In this document: piece by piece, positions 46,875-54,348 of the stretch | Position numbering within the stretch: position 1 is the stretch's first letter | Layout of the letters: every line of letters begins with the position of its first letter | NCBI RefSeq assembly: GCF_900537175.1 | Contig: NZ_LS999833.1 | Span: 868,001-932,000, forward strand | Direction of reading: 5' to 3' | Source of the DNA: Lentilitoribacter sp. Alg239-R112 | GTDB lineage: Bacteria; Pseudomonadota; Alphaproteobacteria; Rhizobiales; Rhizobiaceae | Length of the DNA stretch: 64,000 bases | The notes under the pieces: generated by a model | Database searches by the model: none | Seen by the model: only the letters and a program-made list of their open reading frames with translations | Told to the model about the DNA's origin: nothing | Program-made: the position numbers and the translations under genes

Positions 46875-48109
46875 GCGTTTTGAGGAGCTTCGTCAGTTGC
46901 CGTTTCTTCATCCTGATAGATGATACTTTCGAATGATATAAGACGTTTGTAAATCGACATAAGATCAATGATGGTCGTCCATACATTCGCAAAGAATTTA
47001 AAGCTTTCTTCCACTTTATCAAAAGCATTGTTAATCTGCGCAAAAATGCCAAGCGTGATCGTACCGGACACCACTGTTGGAGCGAGTGCAACAAGCGGAA
47101 TAAAGCTTGAAACGTTCAGATACCCAAAACGCGCAACATTGAAGTAAAGATAATTGAAATACAGTCGATAGTAGTTTTTGCGCACACCTTCATATAATTC
47201 TTTGACAGTTGCTGGTTGCGCGCGATCTGCACGATCCTCACCATAAACGAGCTCTTTACGGTAGGCGGCTTCCACTTTTTGATTGTTAAATTCAAGACCT
47301 GGCAGTTTAATACCAACAATCGCGAGCAGTGCAGTTCCCAAGAGAGCGGACATGATCGCAACATAGACCATCGATCCATCAACTTTACCGATAAATGGTA
47401 TTTCCGTAATATTTTGAGAGAGCGTATATAAGAGTGGCAGGAATGCGATCAACGTCATCATCGAGCGAACAAAGGCTACTCCAAGCCCCTCAACAATGCG
47501 GGCAAACCTTTGGGTGTCTTCCTGCACACGTTGTGCAGCACCTTCGATATGTCGCAACTTAGGCCAATGATCCATGAAGTAATTATTCATCGCTGTGCGC
47601 CAACGAAAAACATAATGGGACACAAAGAAATCAAGTAAAACAAGTACAGTAATATTGACCAATAGAATAGGGGCTACGGTCATCAACTGACTATAGAACT
47701 CTTCCAATGTTACCGAATTTTTTTCCGATAAAGCTTTTTGTAGCAGATCATTAAACCCACCATACCAATCATTTAAAAAGACCGACAATTGAACATTGTA
47801 ATACGTGACAAGTATGATGATCGTCGAACCCAAAACAGACCATCTCGACCACGTATTCTTATCTAAAAACATCCACACGACTGCAAAACCGAAACCCGCT
47901 AAGGCCATATAGATATATATCAATAATTTATCAGCGGTAAGAAACGGTGGACGTTCTCCTTCGACGGCTTGTTGAGCGTAACCGGCCAGAGTATCCAAAA
48001 ATGGTTGATAGGTTTCAACAAAGCCAAACCAAATACCAATTGCAATCACAGTCCATATGATCGCCGAAAAAAAGAATAGCTTAGGGTCAGGAAAAAAGGA
48101 TCTAAACAA
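46871..48109 (-). CDS. bacA: SbmA/BacA-type peptide transporter
   Basis: A 412-residue inner-membrane protein with the SbmA/BacA fold. Matches are strong: FRSFFPDPKLFFFSAIIW at the start, FFVSHYVFRWRTAMNNYFMDHW, LRHIEGAAQRVQEDTQRF and GIKLPGLEFNNQKVEAAYRKELVYGED, and a C-terminal WTTIIDLMSIYKRL. BacA imports proline-rich or cysteine-rich antimicrobial peptides and bleomycin and is needed for chronic host infection or symbiosis in rhizobia and Brucella. The longest frame starts with a GTG at 48190, but the TTG at 48109 with AAAGG upstream matches the SbmA N-terminus, which I use. No separate ATPase domain is present, as known for this family. Confidence 0.93.
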   Translation of the reverse strand: MFRSFFPDPKLFFFSAIIWTVIAIGIWFGFVETYQPFLDTLAGYAQQAVEGERPPFLTADKLLIYIYMALAGFGFAVVWMFLDKNTWSRWSVLGSTIIILVTYYNVQLSVFLNDWYGGFNDLLQKALSEKNSVTLEEFYSQLMTVAPILLVNITVLVLLDFFVSHYVFRWRTAMNNYFMDHWPKLRHIEGAAQRVQEDTQRFARIVEGLGVAFVRSMMTLIAFLPLLYTLSQNITEIPFIGKVDGSMVYVAIMSALLGTALLAIVGIKLPGLEFNNQKVEAAYRKELVYGEDRADRAQPATVKELYEGVRKNYYRLYFNYLYFNVARFGYLNVSSFIPLVALAPTVVSGTITLGIFAQINNAFDKVEESFKFFANVWTTIIDLMSIYKRLISFESIIYQDEETATDEAPQNA

Positions 48110-48313
48110 AATTTCAACCTTTGTTATTCGCGCAATTATCTGTATCGCGATTCGTAATTTTGATTGTTTATAAGGCCTTGCAAGAAACACAACAAGCTAC
48201 ATTAATGTGATCGCAATTTGATCCTGATCCACATTTACCACTTTCCATTCCTAGTTTAATCTTGTAATTGTGCAACGCAACATAAAAACCATCTATCAGG
48301 TAAGGGCATCAAG

Positions 48314-49090
48314 ATGACAAAAACCGCAATTATCACGGGTTCAACAAGTGGCATTGGTCTCGGCATTGCCAAAGCATTTGCAAAAGCTGGCATGAATGTG
48401 GTTATCAACGGACTTGGTAGCGCAGAAGACAATGAGCCAGCGCGCGCTGAAGTCAATGCGCTTGGTTCTGGCAAGACAGCTTTTCACGGTGCGAATATGA
48501 TGCAACCTGAACAGATTAAAGATTTGGTGCAGTCAACAGAAGATAAGTTTGGTCAAGTTGATATCATCGTCAACAATGCTGGTATTCAATTTGTAGAAAA
48601 AGTTGAAGATTTTCCAACCAGTAAATGGGACGCAATTATCGCGATCAATATGTCAAGCGCATTCCACACAACGCGCGTAGCTTTCGGAGGAATGAAGGAA
48701 CGTGGCTTTGGGCGAATAATCAACGTCGGATCAGTACATAGCCTTATCGCCTCTCCTTATAAGAGTGCCTATGTGACAGCTAAGCATGGTATTTTGGGCC
48801 TCACCAAAACGCTCGCGCTTGAAGGTGCAGAACATGGCGTGACTGCAAATGCAGTCTGCCCTGGCTATGTTGAGACACCGCTTGTAACCGGGCAAATTGC
48901 TGACACGGCAAAGGCTCGCGGAATGAGCGAAGAAGAGGTGATCAAAAATGTGATCCTCAAAGCTCAAGCCACGAAACAGTTTGTGCAAATTGATCAAGTT
49001 GCTGCACTTGCACTTTACCTTACGTCCGATGATGCGGCCCAAATCACAGGTACAGCCCTGCCTGTTGACGGCGGTTGGTCTGCACAATAA
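48314..49090 (+). CDS. bdhA: 3-hydroxybutyrate dehydrogenase
   Basis: A 258-residue short-chain dehydrogenase that interconverts (R)-3-hydroxybutyrate and acetoacetate with NAD in polyhydroxybutyrate turnover. The Rossmann loop is TGSTSGIGLGIA (8-19), NNAG at 87-90, and the triad Ser140, Tyr153 and Lys157 (YVTAKHG). VCPGYVETPLV and the long QIADTAKARGMSEEE segment are BdhA-like. The stop TAA overlaps the ATG of the patatin gene, so the two are coupled. Confidence 0.93.
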   Translation: MTKTAIITGSTSGIGLGIAKAFAKAGMNVVINGLGSAEDNEPARAEVNALGSGKTAFHGANMMQPEQIKDLVQSTEDKFGQVDIIVNNAGIQFVEKVEDFPTSKWDAIIAINMSSAFHTTRVAFGGMKERGFGRIINVGSVHSLIASPYKSAYVTAKHGILGLTKTLALEGAEHGVTANAVCPGYVETPLVTGQIADTAKARGMSEEEVIKNVILKAQATKQFVQIDQVAALALYLTSDDAAQITGTALPVDGGWSAQ

Positions 49091-50163
49091 TGGCAAAGGC
49101 CACGCCCCAGACAAAAACAATTAACCTTGCCCTCCAAGGTGGTGGCGCTCACGGAGCTTTCACCTGGGGTGTGCTTGACTACTTGCTTGAAGATGGCAGA
49201 ATAAAACTCGATGGCCTTTCTGGCACCAGTGCAGGCGCGGTCAACTCTGTTCTTCTAGCCCACGGTCTACAAGTTGGCGGTCACGACGGCGCTCGAGCCA
49301 AGCTAGACGAGTTTTGGAAAGCTATGAGCGAAGCCGGGACATCTCCTTTCGGCGACATGATGGAACCTTGGAAGAAAATGATTGGTGCCTCCTTCGGCGG
49401 CACTGGTCCCATGGTTGCAGCCACTTACAATGCGCTCGATACATTGACCCGAACCATGTCACCCTATGAACTTAACCCTTTTGATTTCAACCCACTACGC
49501 GATTTATTGGAAAAGTGCGTTGATTTCGAACGGCTTCGATGCTGCACAGATGTGAAACTGTTTATCAACGCAACAAACGTTAAAACAGGCAAAGCTCGTA
49601 TTTTTGAAACGTCTGATATCAGTCTCGATGCTGTCATGGCATCTGCCTGTCTGCCGAGCCTGTATAAGGCTGTCGAAATAGATGGTGAAGCATATTGGGA
49701 TGGTGGGTTTATTGGCAATCCAGCTTTATTTCCATTCTTTTATAAATGCGAAAGTCGAGATGTTCTGATCGTGCACATCAACCCGATGCGACGTGAGAGC
49801 ATTCCAAAAACCGCACCTGAAATCATGAACCGCCTCAACGAGATTTCTTTCAATAGTTCGCTTATCAGTGAATTACGTGCTATCAAATTTGCCAGCAAAC
49901 TTGTGCAGGAACATTGGCTCAAAGACGAATATCATAATAATATTCGCGATGTTTATGTCCATTCAATACACTCAGATGATGCGCTTGATGATCTCAGTGT
50001 TGCGACGAAATATGATATTAGTTGGCCGTTTTTGACTGACTTGCGAGATCGTGGCAGAGGCGTAGCGAAAGAGTGGTGCCAAACTCATTTTGAGGCTGTT
50101 GGAAAACACTCATCTGTTGATTTAGACGCTGAATTTCTTAATATCTCGAACATTCACAGCTAA
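49090..50163 (+). CDS. Patatin-like phospholipase
   Basis: A 357-residue lipid acyl hydrolase. The patatin motifs are present: LQGGGAHGAFTWGVLD (oxyanion hole, 15-30), GTSAGA with nucleophile Ser47, and DGGFIGNP with catalytic Asp204. It overlaps bdhA by one base (TAATG). A patatin gene directly after bdhA is a recurrent pair in alphaproteobacteria, so it may act on PHB granule lipids or stored esters; this is inferred from context. The longer frame starting at a TTG 15 bases upstream is inside bdhA and unlikely. Confidence 0.93.
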   Translation: MAKATPQTKTINLALQGGGAHGAFTWGVLDYLLEDGRIKLDGLSGTSAGAVNSVLLAHGLQVGGHDGARAKLDEFWKAMSEAGTSPFGDMMEPWKKMIGASFGGTGPMVAATYNALDTLTRTMSPYELNPFDFNPLRDLLEKCVDFERLRCCTDVKLFINATNVKTGKARIFETSDISLDAVMASACLPSLYKAVEIDGEAYWDGGFIGNPALFPFFYKCESRDVLIVHINPMRRESIPKTAPEIMNRLNEISFNSSLISELRAIKFASKLVQEHWLKDEYHNNIRDVYVHSIHSDDALDDLSVATKYDISWPFLTDLRDRGRGVAKEWCQTHFEAVGKHSSVDLDAEFLNISNIHS

Positions 50164-50344
50164 AATATTGCATCCAATACAAATTTTAACTCAATACTTT
50201 CAATAACTTGTGAAACCTTCCCTTGATTGTCAAGAAACTGTTAACTAAGTATAGTAACAATAAGACACTTAGAACATAGTTCTGAGCAAGCTGCGTGAGC
50301 ACGGATGTACTGCCACGTGGCTGAATTTTCAAAGACAATTTGTC

Positions 50345-51535
50345 TTATATTTCTGCCCTTCTTGCTTGCTTTCTAGCTTTGGCAAGATGGGCCGGAATTC
50401 GAAAGCTCTCAGGCACTTCGGTCCTTTTCTCATCCAAAATATGCTCAATCGCGACATCTGCCATTTTGTGCGCAACACCAAAAGTAATTTTAAAGCCGCT
50501 TGTTGCAACAATAACATTTTTTGCTTTAGGCATATGATCGATAAGAGGATCTCGCCCTATCGCTCGTGGTCGCAAGCCCGCCCAACGTTCCATCACATCC
50601 GCATCTTTTAGCTGCGGGCAAAACTCTCTCGCCCGTTTTATGAGCGTTTCCAACTGCTGATCAGTGCTCATAGGGTCATCAAATTCTATTTCGCTCGTAC
50701 TTCCAATGGCAACATGACCATCTTTATGAACTATAACGTAAAGCCCCATATCGAACATAATTGGCCAAGTTGGATCAAGATCAGCCTTTAATATTGCCGC
50801 CTGCCCCTTTATGGGTTTACCCAATGCAAGTACTGGTACGGACAATGACGGCGCAACGAAGCCAAATGTGTTGGTACCAGCTGCCAAAACAATATGCGAG
50901 AATTTGATCTCTGATAGATCACTCAATGTCGCCCGGCATACCGTTTCATCATATTTCAACAATCCAATATTTTCACGAAGTGTAATCATGCTATCTTGTA
51001 AAATAGCCTGCTTGAGCGCGGCCAAAATCCTACGAGGATTAACACGCGCTGACAGCGTGTCATAAACAACACCATGCTCTGCCTTGGATGCAATTGGCCA
51101 ATTATCAATCGGTGACTTGTTCAGAATTTTCCATTCATAGACCCCAAGCCAATGTTTTTCCGCATTTGGCAGGTGACCCGCCATTTGCCCGCGTTTTGTA
51201 TCATTCATGATAGGAGCAACACGGCCACACCTATTATAACCACATGAGAGCGATGTTTCATCTTCCAGCAGTTTAATTTCCTCTGGCAGCGCGTGCAATG
51301 CCTCGAATTGGAACTGTTTCTTGCCATCCCAGCGTTCAGGCATATGTGGCATGAGTGCGCCAAGGACACCACCACTTCCTCCTGCGCCGACCTCGTCCTG
51401 ATCAATCAGCAATGTTTTTAATCCGCGTTTTCCGGCTTTATAGGCAGTCCAGCAACCAATAATACCACCACCAACCACAAGAACATCAAATTCTGTTTGA
51501 CGATCAATAAAACCAACGTTATCGCCTGAACTCAT
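50345..51535 (-). CDS. FAD-dependent oxidoreductase, MnmC C-terminal-like
   Basis: A 396-residue D-amino-acid-oxidase-fold flavoprotein: FDVLVVGGGIIGCWTAY (FAD loop, 17-32), GAGGSGGVLGALMPHMPERWD and GLRPRAIGRDPLIDHMP. It corresponds to the oxidase half of MnmC, which removes the carboxymethyl group from cmnm5(s2)U34 in tRNA. The methyltransferase half is encoded by the divergent mnmD gene, and both starts share CATG at 51533-51536. Specific membership in tRNA modification is inferred from this neighbour; glycine or amino-acid oxidation is the alternative. Confidence 0.87.
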   Translation of the reverse strand: MSSGDNVGFIDRQTEFDVLVVGGGIIGCWTAYKAGKRGLKTLLIDQDEVGAGGSGGVLGALMPHMPERWDGKKQFQFEALHALPEEIKLLEDETSLSCGYNRCGRVAPIMNDTKRGQMAGHLPNAEKHWLGVYEWKILNKSPIDNWPIASKAEHGVVYDTLSARVNPRRILAALKQAILQDSMITLRENIGLLKYDETVCRATLSDLSEIKFSHIVLAAGTNTFGFVAPSLSVPVLALGKPIKGQAAILKADLDPTWPIMFDMGLYVIVHKDGHVAIGSTSEIEFDDPMSTDQQLETLIKRAREFCPQLKDADVMERWAGLRPRAIGRDPLIDHMPKAKNVIVATSGFKITFGVAHKMADVAIEHILDEKRTEVPESFRIPAHLAKARKQARRAEI

Positions 51536-52253
51536 GAATAAGAACCTTGAAGTAAAAGAAGAGATTAAAAACGAAATTGAATGGCGTGAGGGTGATATGC
51601 CCTATTCCACACAATTTGGCGACTATTTTTATTCAAAAACCGACGGCCGCTTAGAATGCAATCACGTTTTTATAAATGGAAATGACCTTCAAACCCGTTT
51701 TACATCTGAACAATCATTTGTCATCGCCGAATTGGGTTTCGGAACGGGGTTGAATTTTTTGGAAACAGCTCGCCTGTTCCACACCCTTTCACCTGATGGT
51801 GCCAAGCTTGAATTTCATAGTTTTGAACTTTTTCCCATGATGAGCAATGAGATTGATAAAGCGCTTGCGGTATGGCCAGAAATAGAAGCAGAAAAACAAA
51901 GACTTCTGAACATTTGGCCTTCTTCATTCGAGATGTATCAAGTTTTTCAATTTAAGCCAAACATTAGCCTTCATCTGCATGTTGGTGATGTGAATGAGAT
52001 AATCCATCAAACAGACCTGCGTGCAGATGCTTGGTATCTTGATGGATTTTCACCAGCCAGAAATCATGCCATGTGGAATGAAAATCTCATGCAAGCCGTA
52101 TCGGATCACACCAATTCCAATGGTACATTGGCGAGCTATACAGCTGCTGGCTGGGTACGCCGAAATCTGCAAGCCGCCGGATTTACCATCAAAAAATGCC
52201 AAGGATATGCTGGCAAACGAGATATGATTAGAGGAGTTAAATTGTTAGCTTAA
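51534..52253 (+). CDS. mnmD: tRNA (5-methylaminomethyl-2-thiouridine)(34)-methyltransferase
   Basis: A 239-residue SAM methyltransferase of the MnmD family, the methyltransferase half of MnmC as a free protein. IAELGFGTGLNFLET is the SAM loop, WYLDGFSPARNHAMWNENLM the conserved acceptor-site segment, and SYTAAGWVRRNLQAAGF closes the domain. It completes mnm5s2U34 at the tRNA wobble position. Start: the ATG at 51534, whose bases overlap the complement of the oxidase start. No better start exists, because the family N-terminus (IEWREGDMPYS) needs it. It converges with the double-receiver gene. Confidence 0.92.
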   Translation: MNKNLEVKEEIKNEIEWREGDMPYSTQFGDYFYSKTDGRLECNHVFINGNDLQTRFTSEQSFVIAELGFGTGLNFLETARLFHTLSPDGAKLEFHSFELFPMMSNEIDKALAVWPEIEAEKQRLLNIWPSSFEMYQVFQFKPNISLHLHVGDVNEIIHQTDLRADAWYLDGFSPARNHAMWNENLMQAVSDHTNSNGTLASYTAAGWVRRNLQAAGFTIKKCQGYAGKRDMIRGVKLLA

Positions 52254-52270
52254 GCATGATCACCTGCAGT

Positions 52271-53113
52271 TTAGGCTGCTTCTCCTACCGCAAATGTTTT
52301 ATTTAATGGATGCGATTTTGGAAGTAGACTACCAATTTTTGCTGCCATCATATCCGGGCTAACGGGCTTAGATAGATAGTCATCCATACCGGCGGCGAAA
52401 CAATCTTCTTTATCACCCTTCAACGCATGTGCAGTAATCGCGCAAATGGGCGTATGTCGAAGGTCATTTTCTTCTTCAATTGCACGGATCGCTTTCGTAG
52501 CTTCATGTCCGCTCATCACTGGCATAGAAACATCCATCAAAACGATGGCAGGATTATGCGTCTTCCAAAGCTCAACAGCTTCCTGCCCGTTTCCAGCAAT
52601 TTTAAAGTTTGCTCCCAGATCATTTAATACTTCAGTAAAAACGATTTGATTAACCTCGTTATCCTCTGCAATGAGAATATCAAGACCGAAATTCGATGTT
52701 TCTTCCTCAGGTAGATCATCTGAACCAGCCATCTGAATATTGAGAAGTTCTACGATTTTATCTTCAAACAGAGATGGCGATATCGGCCTAGTGAATGTTG
52801 CGTCAACATTCTTGGAAATAGAAAAGATCTGGCTTTCAGTCGCGTTGCCATCGGTTGCCTGCAGAATTACTGTATTTTTAAAACTCAAGTGTTTCCTTAA
52901 ATCAGCGACAAATTTTTCATGCATAGATTCAATCTGTTCACAGTCAATCACAATCAAATCTACTGATATATTTTTTTCCGCGACCACGTTTATTACCTTT
53001 TGAGCTTCAGCTAGACATTCAGTCGCGCAGCTGTCTATGTTCAGAGAACGCAATTGTTCCTGATATAGCTCTTGATCGATATCCGAGCTGCTGATCACTA
53101 ACGCTCGGAACAT
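52271..53113 (-). CDS. Orphan response regulator with two receiver domains
   Basis: A 280-residue protein made of two REC domains and no output domain. REC1 (about 1-125) has Asp57 in VIDCEQ but Arg109-Pro in place of the conserved Lys-Pro and no acidic pair at the start (VISSSDID), so it is probably degenerate. REC2 (about 143-265) is complete: IAEDNEVNQ acidic pocket, phospho-acceptor Asp194 in VLMDVSMPVMSG, Thr in AITAHA, Lys249-Pro. This resembles the receiver tail of hybrid kinases cut loose. A TTG eight codons earlier (53137) is an alternative start. No cognate kinase is adjacent; it may act as a phosphate sink or by binding other proteins. Confidence 0.88.
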   Translation of the reverse strand: MFRALVISSSDIDQELYQEQLRSLNIDSCATECLAEAQKVINVVAEKNISVDLIVIDCEQIESMHEKFVADLRKHLSFKNTVILQATDGNATESQIFSISKNVDATFTRPISPSLFEDKIVELLNIQMAGSDDLPEEETSNFGLDILIAEDNEVNQIVFTEVLNDLGANFKIAGNGQEAVELWKTHNPAIVLMDVSMPVMSGHEATKAIRAIEEENDLRHTPICAITAHALKGDKEDCFAAGMDDYLSKPVSPDMMAAKIGSLLPKSHPLNKTFAVGEAA

Positions 53114-53347
53114 TGGAAAATTGTTCTTCTCAGACAAATTTATACTCGTTCATCAAATACATTTGTACTTATTGTTTAAGTAAGCTTCGTTGAAATGAGT
53201 AAAAAGAAGATTAATCTTGGACCCCAATAAAAATACCAAAAATCTAGTATTTTTAATGGGATAGGAAAATCCAATATTTCCGATGCTTAAGAAAATCCTG
53301 AGTACCACCCTTTCTTACGAGCCAAGAAATCCTCCACTATCACTCAT

Positions 53348-53752
53348 CTAGTTATAACTAATGACCTCAATCTCTATGCCATTCTCATCATCAAAGTAGA
53401 AACGGCGACCAGGTTCATAATCGGCGTGAGACGTGGTGATATAGCCCAAATCAACTATTCGTTTCTCCACATCGTCAAGATCATCAACAACAACACCTAT
53501 GTGGTTTAATCCATTGTAACGATGGTAGGTATCTTCTGTTGAACCTTTTGAGTTGCCATTTTCATAAATAGCTAAGTAACTGCCCTCGCCTCCAACATGA
53601 ATCGATGTTCCTCCATGTATAGAATCTCCTTTCCAACGAACTTTCCAGCCAAATAATTTACAATATGTCTCTGCCGTCTTTTCAACATCGATCACCGTCA
53701 CATTGATATGTTCAAGATAGGTTTCATTTTGCACTTTCTCCGCAATTGTCAT
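53348..53752 (-). CDS. VOC-fold glyoxalase-like protein, probable SoxR target
   Basis: A 134-residue VOC protein: YLEHINVTVIDVEKTAETYCKLFGW, then GGTSIHVGGEGSYLAIYE and the C-terminal half NGLNHIGVVVDDLDDVEKRIVDLGY..YFDDENGIEIEVISY, with His and Glu positions suited to metal binding. It is divergent from soxR. The frame can begin at an ATG at 53788, but that codon falls inside the predicted -10 (TACCAT) of the SoxR-type promoter; the ATG at 53752 follows AAGGAAAGA and a leader of about 28 bases, so I place the start there. It may detoxify reactive aldehydes or redox drugs, inferred from its regulator. Confidence 0.8.
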   Translation of the reverse strand: MTIAEKVQNETYLEHINVTVIDVEKTAETYCKLFGWKVRWKGDSIHGGTSIHVGGEGSYLAIYENGNSKGSTEDTYHRYNGLNHIGVVVDDLDDVEKRIVDLGYITTSHADYEPGRRFYFDDENGIEIEVISYN

Positions 53753-53786
53753 TGTAATCTTTCCTTCTTTAATGTTGATCGAAGGC

Positions 53787-53817
53787 ATGGTAATCTCTCA
53801 AGTTAACTTGAGGTCAA
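53787..53817 (-). promoter_or_regulatory. SoxR box and SoxR-type promoter with 19-base spacer
   Basis: CTCAAGTTAACTTGAG (53797-53812) is a perfect 16-base palindrome identical to the core of the enterobacterial SoxR box. On the minus strand TTGACC (53817-53812) and TACCAT (53792-53787) flank it with a 19-base spacer, the over-long spacing that MerR-type activators require. The target is the VOC gene; soxR lies on the other side. Confidence 0.9.
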
Positions 53818-53833
53818 GAGGTTATTTAGCCCC

Positions 53834-54298
53834 ATGAAGAAGAAAATTGAGACAACTTTGGCTATTGGTGCAATAGCTGCGAGAACTGGCTTGGCAGTAT
53901 CTGCCATTCGCTACTATGAAGAACAAGGATTGGTACACTCTGAAAGAAATAATGGAGGACAGAGGCGATTTCTACGATCCGACATACGTCGTCTTTCATT
54001 TGTAATAATCGCACAAGATTTAGGATTTTCACTCGATCAAATCCGAGAACAACTTAACAGACTGCCAAATCAGCGAACACCCACCGCTAAAGACTGGGCC
54101 GAAATGAGTGAGAACTTTCGCACTAATATAGACGCAAAAATTGAAAGCCTCATTCAATTGAGAGATAAACTCGACGGCTGCATTGGTTGTGGATGCCTAT
54201 CACTCGACAAATGCAAACTTTACAACGCTGAAGATCGCGCTGCAAAGAAAGGTGCAGGCGCACGATATCTTATGGGCGACATCGCTGAACTCGATTAA
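53834..54298 (+). CDS. soxR: Redox-sensing transcriptional regulator SoxR
   Basis: A 154-residue MerR-family regulator with an iron-sulfur cluster. The N-terminal winged HTH is IGAIAARTGLAVSAIRYYEEQGL; the [2Fe-2S] ligands are Cys116, Cys119, Cys121 and Cys127 (DGCIGCGCLSLDKC), spaced C-x2-C-x-C-x5-C as in E. coli SoxR. Oxidation or nitrosylation of the cluster by redox-cycling compounds activates transcription. The SoxR box lies 22 bases upstream, oriented to drive the divergent VOC gene. soxS is absent, as in most non-enteric bacteria. Confidence 0.96.
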   Translation: MKKKIETTLAIGAIAARTGLAVSAIRYYEEQGLVHSERNNGGQRRFLRSDIRRLSFVIIAQDLGFSLDQIREQLNRLPNQRTPTAKDWAEMSENFRTNIDAKIESLIQLRDKLDGCIGCGCLSLDKCKLYNAEDRAAKKGAGARYLMGDIAELD

Positions 54299-54348
54299 TC
54301 ACTTAACTACAAAGACTAATCTAAAGAAGATACCTTCCAATCAGGTTC

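Noticed and set aside
53753..53788. ATG at 53788 as the start of the SoxR-controlled VOC gene
   Set aside because: It lies within the predicted -10 element; the ATG at 53752 has a good ribosome site and leader.
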